A stretch of DNA of 64,000 nucleotides. Origin: Bacteroidota bacterium (GTDB taxonomy: Bacteria > Bacteroidota > Bacteroidia > UKL13-3). Each line of letters starts with the position of its first letter. Within the stretch, counting starts at the first letter, position 1. The DNA is taken from NCBI GenBank assembly GCA_027491355.1, contig JAIXWI010000030.1, forward strand, positions 155,663-219,662, in the 5' to 3' direction. The notes under the pieces were generated by a model. That model was not told where the DNA came from and ran no database searches. It saw only the letters and a list, made by a program, of their open reading frames with translations. Position numbers and translations under genes: made by a program. This document shows, in pieces, positions 38,807 to 46,561 of this stretch.

Positions 38807-39268
38807 TCAAGCATGGTGTGCATGACCTCTTCTGAGGTTTCTTTCTACATCTCTCGTTTTAATGGCTTCTCGTTTATCAAATGCTTTTTTACCTTGTGCC
38901 AAGGCAATTTCCATTTTTAAATAACCACGTTCAGATTCAAAAATTTTTAACGGAATAATTGCTGTTCCTTTCTCAGCAATTTTATTTTTGAGTTTGAGCA
39001 ATTCAGCCTTTTTTAATAACAATTTACGAATCCTCAAAGTTTCATGGTTATTGTAACTGCCTTGTTTGTATTGACCAATATTGAATCCACGAACAAACAA
39101 TTCTTCTCCCTTGAAAAAGCAATAGGCTTCATTGAGATTAGCATTGCCCAAGCGAACCGATTTCACCTCAGTTCCAGTTAACTGCATCCCAGCTATAAAT
39201 TTTTGTATGATATGGTATTCGAAACCTGCTTTTTTATTCAGAATTTCTACCCTGATTTGTTTACCCAT
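38807..39268 (-). CDS. smpB: SsrA-binding protein
   Basis: 153 aa. EYHIIQKFIAGMQLTGTEVKSVRLGNANLNEAYC is the family core and the C-terminal tail KAFDKREAIKTRDVERNLRR is the ribosome-binding tail. SmpB works with tmRNA in trans-translation; the tmRNA gene is not in the window. Its start overlaps the thioesterase gene by 8 bp. Confidence 0.96.
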   Translation of the reverse strand: MGKQIRVEILNKKAGFEYHIIQKFIAGMQLTGTEVKSVRLGNANLNEAYCFFKGEELFVRGFNIGQYKQGSYNNHETLRIRKLLLKKAELLKLKNKIAEKGTAIIPLKIFESERGYLKMEIALAQGKKAFDKREAIKTRDVERNLRRGHAHHA

Positions 39269-39662
39269 GTTGCGCCAATTGCTTGAAGATGTGATCCAAC
39301 TTTTCTTTTTTTACAATTTTCTGTCCTTGTTCACCCGAGGCTATGAGCCTGTCTGCTTGTTTAGCTTCATAGGTACAAATGATTTCATTGCCATTAATGG
39401 ATTTTACTTTTGCAGTAAATAGTACAGTTGAACCCAACATTGCCGGAGCATGGTGCTGAATGGTTAAAAAAGTACCTATTCCCTCTTCATCTGCTTCTTT
39501 CATTTCCAATACAAACAAACGACAACACCATTCTGCATCTCTGCCAAGGGCAAAGGTTGCATAAACAGGGTGTACAATCCCTTCTTTGAATGCTGCAATA
39601 TCTGCATCAGTTACTACATGCTGGTATTGTTTTTCATCACCCTTATTGAACAGATTGATCAT
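39261..39662 (-). CDS. Hotdog-fold thioesterase, FlK-like
   Basis: 133 aa from the Met at 39662 (MINLFNKG); a Met at 39677 is possible. Thr36, Glu44 and His70 fall at the same spacing (8 and 26 residues) as the Thr42-Glu50-His76 triad of the fluoroacetyl-CoA thioesterase FlK, which supports an acyl-CoA thioesterase. Its real substrate is unlikely to be fluoroacetyl-CoA and is unknown. It overlaps smpB by 8 bp and follows mntH on the other side by a short gap. Confidence 0.75.
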   Translation of the reverse strand: MINLFNKGDEKQYQHVVTDADIAAFKEGIVHPVYATFALGRDAEWCCRLFVLEMKEADEEGIGTFLTIQHHAPAMLGSTVLFTAKVKSINGNEIICTYEAKQADRLIASGEQGQKIVKKEKLDHIFKQLAQHG

Positions 39663-39697
39663 GCTACAAATATACAATACAAAATGGGCAGTACCGC

Positions 39698-41557
39698 TTA
39701 TACTACCAAAACAGGTATTTTTAACCGGTGCCGCACTGCATCAACCGTTGAACCGAATAACCAGTCTTTGAGTGTATGGTGTCCATGAGCTCCCATGACC
39801 AACAATTCGCAATTTTCTTCTTTTACAATTTGTAAAATAGATTTAGTTCGGTCTCCAAAGCCCAAACATGGCTTTACTTGATAACCCATTTCATTCAGTT
39901 CTTTCGCATAAAAGGCCAAAGATTCTCGGTCGAGTTGTGTTTCTTTGTCTTCAACATGACTGTTGTATTGCCTTGCAGCGGCCGATTCTACCACATGAAT
40001 CAAAACATAAGCAGCTTGTTTGCCTCCGGTATGTATGGCATGTGAAATGCTTTGTTCATCTTTTGAACTAAAATCAACTGCAATAGCAATTTGTTTAAAC
40101 GGAATAATCTGTTGCAAATTGATTGAAGATAAGCTGGCATGAGGAATGATTTGTCTTTTTTCCATGCGCTTGAATATTGGAGAAAATACAATCCAACACA
40201 GCAATACAAATACATAGATTAAAAATGCATAAATGGCTATTTCCCATGCCAAAGAAAGGTTCGCATTGTTTGCCAAGAAATCATTGAGCTCTTCATAAAC
40301 CAATTTCACATTCAAGCCAATGATTAGAATTGCAACAATCCATGCCAAAGCAACAATTTGTTTTTTAATAGCAAATACACCCATCATTTTTTCAGAAGAT
40401 GTAAAGTGAATCAATGGCACTACTGCAAATGCCAATTGCAAACTCAAAATTACCTGACTCAAAATTAGCAACCGACCTAGTTCTTGGTCTCCAAAATAAA
40501 AAAGGGTAAACAAAGCAGGTGCAACTGCAACAATTCTAGTAATGATCCTTCTAAACCACGGGCTGATTCGCAAATTCAAATAACCTTCCATGACAATTTG
40601 GCCTGCAAGTGTTCCCGTAACTGTAGAACTTTGGCCAGCTGCAATCAATGCAATGGCAAAAAGTGTAGGCGCTAAATTACCAAACAAACTGGTAAGCATT
40701 TCATGTGCATTGGAGATATCTGTTACTTGGTGTAAACCATTTGTATAAAATGCACTTGCAGCCAAAATCAAAATGGCGGCATTGACAAAAAAGGCCGCAT
40801 TGAGCGCTATAGTAGAGTCAATTAAATTGAACTTCAATGCTGTTTTAATTCCTTTTTCATCTCTGCTAAACCGGCGTGTTTGCACCAAAGAAGAATGTAA
40901 GTATAAGTTATGCGGCATGACTGTTGCCCCAATAATACCAATAGCAATGTACAATGCATTGCCATTTAAATCAGATGGAATGAAGCCCAAAGCTATTTGT
41001 TGAACATCCGGGCCAACAATGAGCAATTGAATCAAGAATGCTCCTCCTATAATGCTCACCAAACCAATCACAAAAAGTTCCATTTTACGGATGCCCAAAT
41101 TCATCAGAAATAAGAGCAAAAAGGTATCGAACAATGTGATCAAAACACCCCAAACCAAGGGCAAATGAAATAGCAATTGTAAACCAATGGCCATGCCTAT
41201 AATTTCTGCCAAATCAGTTGCAGCAATGGCAATTTCAGCCAATCCATACAAAGACCAATTGACCCAATTGGAATACTGCTGACGACTGGCTTGTGCCAAG
41301 TCAAGCCCCCCAACAATGCCTAACCTTGCCGCTAAACTTTGTAACAACAAAGCCATTAAATTGCTGAGCAAAAGGACCCAAATCAACTGGTAACCAAATT
41401 GACTACCTCCAGCAATATCTGTTGCCCAATTACCAGGATCCATGTAACCAACACTTACCAAATAGGCTGGCCCTAAAAAAGACAATATTTTTTTGAACTT
41501 GCTAGTTTGTTGTCTGGTATCAACACTTTCATGTACTTCAGCCAATGACTTATTCAT
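39698..41557 (-). CDS. mntH: Nramp-family Mn2+/Fe2+ transporter fused to a universal-stress (USP) domain
   Basis: 619 aa. Residues about 20-460 are an Nramp transporter with DPGN at 40-43 and MPHNLYLHSS near 214-223, the metal-binding motifs. After residue about 475 a soluble USP domain follows, ending in the ATP-binding motif GAHGHHTLKDWLFGST. The transporter would import manganese (or iron) with protons; the USP domain may sense ATP or tune activity. It overlaps mntR by 8 bp, so the operon is regulator-transporter. A manganese role rests on the MntR neighbour; iron cannot be excluded. Confidence 0.9.
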   Translation of the reverse strand: MNKSLAEVHESVDTRQQTSKFKKILSFLGPAYLVSVGYMDPGNWATDIAGGSQFGYQLIWVLLLSNLMALLLQSLAARLGIVGGLDLAQASRQQYSNWVNWSLYGLAEIAIAATDLAEIIGMAIGLQLLFHLPLVWGVLITLFDTFLLLFLMNLGIRKMELFVIGLVSIIGGAFLIQLLIVGPDVQQIALGFIPSDLNGNALYIAIGIIGATVMPHNLYLHSSLVQTRRFSRDEKGIKTALKFNLIDSTIALNAAFFVNAAILILAASAFYTNGLHQVTDISNAHEMLTSLFGNLAPTLFAIALIAAGQSSTVTGTLAGQIVMEGYLNLRISPWFRRIITRIVAVAPALFTLFYFGDQELGRLLILSQVILSLQLAFAVVPLIHFTSSEKMMGVFAIKKQIVALAWIVAILIIGLNVKLVYEELNDFLANNANLSLAWEIAIYAFLIYVFVLLCWIVFSPIFKRMEKRQIIPHASLSSINLQQIIPFKQIAIAVDFSSKDEQSISHAIHTGGKQAAYVLIHVVESAAARQYNSHVEDKETQLDRESLAFYAKELNEMGYQVKPCLGFGDRTKSILQIVKEENCELLVMGAHGHHTLKDWLFGSTVDAVRHRLKIPVLVV

Positions 41558-42224
41558 ATTGATTTGTGTTATATTTTACCAATAAATTTTTAACGACTTC
41601 TTTACTCAAATTGAGCGGTTGTTTTTGGTCCAATACCAATGCTATGCTACTGTCAAATGCATTGATTTGTATCATTTTTAAATGCGAGCCAATTTGAATG
41701 CCGTATTGAGTTAAGTATTTTAAAAAATCGGGGGAATGATTGAGCACACCACAAACTACGAGTTGTTTGTCTGGCTTGGCTTTGTCCAAGGTAAAAAAGG
41801 GTGATGCTGCTATTTTTCCATCCAATTGAGGAATAGGATCTCCATGTGGGTCATGCGTTGGGAAACCTAAAAAAACATCCAATTGTTGGATGAGCTTATC
41901 TGATTGGATGTGCTCCAATTGTTCTGCAACTTCATGAACTTCATCCCAAGAAAAAGACAAGGTATTGACTAAAAATGTTTCCCATAACCTGTGCTTTCTG
42001 AGTGTGTTGGTAGCTACTGTTTTACCAGAATTAGTAAGTAAACAGCCTTTATAAGGCTCGTATTTGAGCAATTTTTTTGCAGCCAACTTTTTAAGCATGT
42101 CTGTTACTGATGAGGCTTTAGTATGCATGGCCTCGGCCAGTTCATTGGTTGTAATTACCTGGACTCCACACAAATGTAATTTCAGGATTGTTTTTAAGTA
42201 ATTTTCTTCTGCAAAAGAATGCAT
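41550..42224 (-). CDS. mntR: DtxR/MntR-family metal-dependent regulator
   Basis: 224 aa. N-terminal winged helix (to about 65) with ELAEAMHTKASSVTDMLKKLA, a metal-binding/dimerisation domain (about 66-140, with EVAEQLEHIQ) and a C-terminal FeoA-like SH3 domain. It represses metal uptake genes when Mn2+ or Fe2+ is plentiful. It is the first gene of an operon with mntH, and a perfect palindrome lies 10 nt upstream of its start, consistent with autorepression. Confidence 0.92.
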   Translation of the reverse strand: MHSFAEENYLKTILKLHLCGVQVITTNELAEAMHTKASSVTDMLKKLAAKKLLKYEPYKGCLLTNSGKTVATNTLRKHRLWETFLVNTLSFSWDEVHEVAEQLEHIQSDKLIQQLDVFLGFPTHDPHGDPIPQLDGKIAASPFFTLDKAKPDKQLVVCGVLNHSPDFLKYLTQYGIQIGSHLKMIQINAFDSSIALVLDQKQPLNLSKEVVKNLLVKYNTNQYE

Positions 42225-42234
42225 CTCTAGCTTT

Positions 42235-42250
42235 TTTAGACAAGTCTAAA
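42235..42250 (-). promoter_or_regulatory. Palindromic operator upstream of mntR
   Basis: TTTAGAC-AA-GTCTAAA is a perfect 16-bp palindrome. A second TTTAGAC half-site with a degenerate partner follows at 42257-42271. Both lie between the mntR start codon and a -7-like box, where a bound repressor would block transcription. Confidence 0.75.
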
Positions 42251-42267
42251 TATTTTTTTAGACTTAT

Positions 42268-42275
42268 CAAATATA
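42268..42275 (-). promoter_or_regulatory. -7 box of mntR
   Basis: TATATTTG on the minus strand is a perfect match to the Bacteroidota -7 consensus TAnnTTTG, about 44 nt upstream of the mntR start. No TTTG is visible at the expected -33 distance. Confidence 0.55.
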
Positions 42276-42327
42276 TTTCAATAAAATTATTTCAGATTTG
42301 CTTAAATTCGAATCAAATAAAAATTAT

Positions 42328-42501
42328 ATGTGGGCTAAATTCTGGAGCTATTTAAAATTTTGGGAGAAGCCATCTCCTGACAGTCCGTCATCGTTTAATT
42401 TGAAAATCATGCATGGCATCAATAAAATCAGTATTCTCATATTTGTCATTGCACTTTTTGTCATCATTTATAGATTGGTGCATAGTTTGTACAATTCTTA
42501 A
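42328..42501 (+). CDS. Small single-span membrane protein (DUF6728-like)
   Basis: 57 aa from the ATG at 42328; upstream codons to 42298 begin with TTG and are less likely. An N-terminal MWAKFWSYLKFWEKP segment, a conserved-looking FNLKIMHGINKISI segment and one C-terminal membrane span. It resembles small Bacteroidota proteins of the DUF6728 kind; function unknown. It is followed 15 nt later by the zinc metallopeptidase gene and probably shares its transcript. Confidence 0.65.
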   Translation: MWAKFWSYLKFWEKPSPDSPSSFNLKIMHGINKISILIFVIALFVIIYRLVHSLYNS

Positions 42502-42516
42502 TAAATTTTTTAATCC

Positions 42517-43185
42517 ATGTTTTATATCATTCTTCCTCTCCTGTTGAGCTTATTGGTAAGCTGGAGATTCAAATCAAAAATTAAAACTTACTCTGAAATT
42601 GCTTTAAGCAATGGTTTATCGGGCAGTGAAATTGCTGAAAAAATGTTGCGAGATAACGGCATTTATGATGTAAAAGTTATGAGCACTGAAGGTCAACTAA
42701 CCGACCATTACAACCCTACTGATAAAACGGTAAACTTGAGCCATGATGTGTATTATGGCAGAAGTGTTATTGCTGCTGCTGTTGCCGCACACGAATGCGG
42801 ACACGCAGTACAACATGCCAACGCATACACTTGGTTGAACATCCGTTCTAAATTGGTTCCTGCTGCAAGTTTTGCTTCAAAATGGGTGCAATGGATTTTA
42901 TTAGCAGGTGTATTGATGATTAACTCATTCCCCAATTTATTGTTAGCCGGTATTGTTTTATTTGCATTGACAACTTTGTTTACAGTGGTTACTTTACCTG
43001 TTGAATTTGATGCCAGCAGAAGGGCTTTGGCATGGTTAAGCGATAGAGGTATGGTGAGAGACAATGAATACCCAATGAGCAAAGATGCCTTGAAATGGGC
43101 AGCCATGACTTATGTAGTTGCAGCCATTGCCTCCATTGCTACTTTGTTGTATTATCTACAAATTTTTAACGGCAGACGCGACTAA
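42517..43185 (+). CDS. Membrane zinc metallopeptidase (Zn_peptidase_2, PF04298)
   Basis: 222 aa. An N-terminal membrane segment, then AAHECGHAVQH (HExGH, the zinc site, around residues 91-101), further membrane segments around 125-165, and VEFDASRRALAWL, matching the PF04298 family throughout. It is an integral inner-membrane protease of unknown substrate. It ends before a strong bidirectional hairpin. Confidence 0.9.
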   Translation: MFYIILPLLLSLLVSWRFKSKIKTYSEIALSNGLSGSEIAEKMLRDNGIYDVKVMSTEGQLTDHYNPTDKTVNLSHDVYYGRSVIAAAVAAHECGHAVQHANAYTWLNIRSKLVPAASFASKWVQWILLAGVLMINSFPNLLLAGIVLFALTTLFTVVTLPVEFDASRRALAWLSDRGMVRDNEYPMSKDALKWAAMTYVVAAIASIATLLYYLQIFNGRRD

Positions 43186-43196
43186 AATTGTTTGAA

Positions 43197-43245
43197 GTAA
43201 AACAAAGAAGGCGCGCAGCAAAGCTGCGCGCCTTCTTTGTTTTAC
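43197..43245. terminator. Bidirectional terminator between the metallopeptidase gene and mltG
   Basis: A perfect 23-bp stem with a 3-nt loop (arms 43197-43219 and 43223-43245). It serves the plus-strand gene and, because the right arm contains the mltG stop codon, also covers the end of the convergent minus-strand gene. Confidence 0.92.
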
Positions 43246-44276
43246 TTGTACACCCCAGCTTTATTCAAAGCCCTTCTATAATTCAATGCATTCACATTGT
43301 GTTGTTGCAAAGTTTTAGCAAACAAATGCTTTCCTGAAAAATCAGGGGCAGCACAAAAATAAAAGTACTGTGTTTTGCTTGCGTTCAAAACAGCATCTAT
43401 TGCCTGAACAGTTGGACAACAAATAGGCCCTGGAGGCAAACCTGTGTTTAAATAAGTATTGTATGGAGAAATTGCGGCTATCAAATCAGCTGTAACTCTT
43501 TTGCGCTCTGGGTCATTGGCAACAAACAATAAAGTTGGATCAGCTTGTAAGGGCATTCCCTTGTTCAATCGGTTTAAGTAAACACCTGCTATCAGTGGCA
43601 TTTCACTGTACAAATTTGATTCTTTTTGAACAATAGATGCCAATACAGACACCTGTGCTTGACTCAAGCCAATTTGCAACAATTGCTCCCGTCTTTTCTT
43701 GTTCCAAAATTTTTGGTACTCTTTGTACATTCTTTGTAAACATTCTTGAGCAGCAGTATTCCAATAAAAATTATAGGTATTTGGGATGAATAAAGCAATA
43801 ATGTTAGCAGAATCCATTTGAACCTCATTTAGAAAATCAGCAGAGAAAATTGCTTGTACCAATTGTGTACTATCCATTTCCAATTGACCAGCAAAAACAG
43901 TTGCCAATTGGCCAATACTGCTTGCACCGGTAAAAACTAAATCTACTGGTGTTTGCTTGCCACTTGCCAATAATTTAATGATAGCCAAATTGTTCAAATT
44001 TGCTGTCAACAAGTAACGTCCAGGCTTGAGTCTTTTGTCTAACTGAATGAGATAGGCTAAACGTTCAAATGAAGCCGTATTTTGAAGCAAATTCTTTTGG
44101 GTCAATTGAAAAATTAATTGTTTGTAATTTCTATCGGAACCTACATATACATATTGGTTACCTTGTGCTACTATTTTAGTTGTATTGATAGCAAATACAT
44201 CATAAGCAAGTTTTGTGAACACCAGCAAACACGTACAAAAAATTAACACGATCCATTTGTTTTTGCAAGACTTCAT
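43242..44276 (-). CDS. mltG: Endolytic murein transglycosylase
   Basis: 344 aa. An N-terminal membrane anchor (about residues 7-25) and a YceG/MltG domain with the catalytic ASIVQKES (glutamate) segment followed by YLNRLNKGMPLQADPT. It cleaves nascent peptidoglycan glycan strands at the inner membrane and sets chain termination. It follows the multiheme cytochrome gene by 12 nt. Confidence 0.93.
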   Translation of the reverse strand: MKSCKNKWIVLIFCTCLLVFTKLAYDVFAINTTKIVAQGNQYVYVGSDRNYKQLIFQLTQKNLLQNTASFERLAYLIQLDKRLKPGRYLLTANLNNLAIIKLLASGKQTPVDLVFTGASSIGQLATVFAGQLEMDSTQLVQAIFSADFLNEVQMDSANIIALFIPNTYNFYWNTAAQECLQRMYKEYQKFWNKKRREQLLQIGLSQAQVSVLASIVQKESNLYSEMPLIAGVYLNRLNKGMPLQADPTLLFVANDPERKRVTADLIAAISPYNTYLNTGLPPGPICCPTVQAIDAVLNASKTQYFYFCAAPDFSGKHLFAKTLQQHNVNALNYRRALNKAGVYK

Positions 44277-44288
44277 GTTTGATTCGAA

Positions 44289-46259
44289 TTATTGTATTTG
44301 AGAAAGCAATTGAGCAATTGTTTCATTCTTAGGATCTAGTTTTTTCAGTTTCAACAAATCACTTTTAGCCTTTATTCGATCACCTAAATTCAAATAGGCG
44401 GCTGCCCTGTTTAACAATGCTTGTTGGTGAAATGGATTCAATTGAAGTTCTTGGTTATAGCAATTCAATGCCCCTTTAAAATCAGCAGATAGTGCATAGG
44501 CATAACCCAAATTGGTCCAAGCATCGTCAGTATTGGCATTGGCTTGGAGTACTTTTTTCAAAACCGCGATTCCTTTTTCTACTTGAGCATTCATTAAGTA
44601 GGCAGTACCTAATTTGATTTGCATTTTTAAATTGGCAGGCGCGAGTTTACTTGCATTTTCTAACCAAGAAATCGCTTCTGAATAATTATTCAAATTAAAA
44701 AACGATTGACCAATTCTATAACACATCCAAGGATCTGTATGTTGCACATTTTTTAACTTTTGGGATAGATTACAGATTGCTTCATGATTGTTTTTGAGAA
44801 ACCAATAATGAATTTGAATGGCCGCTGCTTGCGCTATTCCATCGAGTTGGTTTAGAAAATAATTGGCAGAATCCAATACTTCTTGTTGTGCACCTTCAAA
44901 TTTTTCGGCATAATTCAAATACGCTTGCGCTAGGTCATTGTTATTCAAATTCCCTTTGGTAACACAATACAGTCCCATAAATGTTTTGATTGATTTTGCA
45001 TCAACTTGCTTAGCAGGAATGCTAATTTTATGGTCATGAACGGTTACATGTGGAATATCTACAGTGCCAGATTTGGGCATATGACACGCCACACAATTTT
45101 GCGAAGTTATACTGGCTTTTTGTTGAATTTCCCTGCATGCACTGGGTAAATGACAATTCATACAAGCCTTGTTAAAAATAGCAGTGCCTGTTTTTTTAAC
45201 ACTGACATGCGGATTATGGCAGTTGATACAAGTTAACTTTAAAGCCGGATTGCTTTCATTAACGGTTGAGGGGTTGCTTTTGATAAAACATTTACTCTGT
45301 TGCAATCTTTGAGCATGTGAAGCCATGATGATTTCTTGTTCAGCACCTTTGTAATTGGGCATAAAAACATTGAAATAATCTGCAAGTTTTTGACCTGGTC
45401 TGAAATCAGTAAATTGTTTCCCCTCCTTTAGCACTGCATTGCCTTGTAAATGGCAACGTTGACACAAATCTGTTTGTCTTTCCCAGCCCAACCTTTTAGG
45501 ATTCACAATGGTAAAATCAGCCCCTTTTGAAGTATCCACTTTTGAACCTGTTAAACGCTCTTTTACATGTAACTCCCCTGGTCCATGACACCTTTCACAA
45601 TCTATGCCATTTGGAATTGAGGTAAACAAATTGCTATAGTTATCTGCAACTTTAGGAATGGCATTGTGACAACTCATACACTCCAAACCAATTTCTCTTG
45701 AAAAACGCACATTCCTTCCGTTTTCAAAACCAGGCGGCAAGTCCCATTTTTGAAGTTGGGTATACCAAGTTAAAGGCAATTGATAGAGGTAACCATTTTT
45801 ACTGCTTAAATGAGAATTGGTATGTTGTCCAGATCCAATGATATAATCTACACGCTCCACTCTCTGGTGCAAGGTGTCTTGATTGGGACCAAGCTGAAAT
45901 TCTTTGATATACAATGAATCTCCAATCCAAAATGGCAAATAGTAAAATCCTAAATGGGCATCGTAAACAGGTTGTGTATGTTTGTATTTTGCGGCTGATT
46001 TTTGGCGAGATGCAGGTGCAAAAGATTGCCCCATTCCTGTTTCAATAAAAGTATTGTAAATATCCAAGTGGCATGACTTACAGGCATCCATTCCAACATA
46101 ATGCACAGCAGTATCATGGTTTAGGTACTGATGTGTTGTATGCGCTTGGTCGCCACATTGAAATTGGGCCATACCAAGTACCAAAAAAAACACAAATCCT
46201 AAAATGGGTTTGTAAATTTTCTTAGTTTTAAAAAGTGCTATTAGTTTATACTCATCCAT
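44289..46259 (-). CDS. Multiheme cytochrome c with C-terminal TPR repeats
   Basis: 656 aa from the Met at 46259; a start at 46292 would overlap the rhodanese gene much more than the 8 bp seen here. Seven CxxCH haem-binding motifs are present (CKSCH, CMSCH, CERCH, CQRCH, CINCH, CMNCH, CVACH) across about residues 60-400, then at least three tetratricopeptide repeats (from about 510). An N-terminal hydrophobic segment ends near FQCGDQ and may be a signal or lipoprotein peptide. It is probably periplasmic or surface electron carrier; partner unknown. ccmE, ccmD and ccmC lie 5 kb to the right. Confidence 0.85.
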   Translation of the reverse strand: MDEYKLIALFKTKKIYKPILGFVFFLVLGMAQFQCGDQAHTTHQYLNHDTAVHYVGMDACKSCHLDIYNTFIETGMGQSFAPASRQKSAAKYKHTQPVYDAHLGFYYLPFWIGDSLYIKEFQLGPNQDTLHQRVERVDYIIGSGQHTNSHLSSKNGYLYQLPLTWYTQLQKWDLPPGFENGRNVRFSREIGLECMSCHNAIPKVADNYSNLFTSIPNGIDCERCHGPGELHVKERLTGSKVDTSKGADFTIVNPKRLGWERQTDLCQRCHLQGNAVLKEGKQFTDFRPGQKLADYFNVFMPNYKGAEQEIIMASHAQRLQQSKCFIKSNPSTVNESNPALKLTCINCHNPHVSVKKTGTAIFNKACMNCHLPSACREIQQKASITSQNCVACHMPKSGTVDIPHVTVHDHKISIPAKQVDAKSIKTFMGLYCVTKGNLNNNDLAQAYLNYAEKFEGAQQEVLDSANYFLNQLDGIAQAAAIQIHYWFLKNNHEAICNLSQKLKNVQHTDPWMCYRIGQSFFNLNNYSEAISWLENASKLAPANLKMQIKLGTAYLMNAQVEKGIAVLKKVLQANANTDDAWTNLGYAYALSADFKGALNCYNQELQLNPFHQQALLNRAAAYLNLGDRIKAKSDLLKLKKLDPKNETIAQLLSQIQ

Positions 46260-46560
46260 TCGGAAATTGATCTTTCCAGGCAAGCATTCCACCCAAAAGA
46301 TTTCTTACATTTTCAAAACCTAAATCAGACAAAAAAAGTTTGGCATTGCCACTTCTTGCACCTGACCGACAGTGTACAATGATCTCTTCATTTTTAAGGG
46401 CATTCAACTCTTCATATCGTGCAGGCAAATCGCCTAACGGAATTAATTGAGCGCCAATATTAAATTCTTCATATTCATGAGGTTCCCTCACATCTATTAA
46501 ATTAATTTTTTCACCCGCTTGCATGCGTGCATGCAATTCTTGAACTGTAATATCTTCCAT
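46252..46560 (-). CDS. Rhodanese-like sulfurtransferase domain protein
   Basis: 102 aa, a single rhodanese domain with LIDVREPHEYEEF and the active-site loop HCRSGARSG (Cys64). Single-domain rhodaneses transfer sulfane sulfur or act in redox signalling; the physiological donor is unknown. It lies between the T9SS protein gene (1 nt gap) and the cytochrome gene (8-bp overlap). Confidence 0.9.
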   Translation of the reverse strand: MEDITVQELHARMQAGEKINLIDVREPHEYEEFNIGAQLIPLGDLPARYEELNALKNEEIIVHCRSGARSGNAKLFLSDLGFENVRNLLGGMLAWKDQFPNG

Positions 46561-46561
46561 G

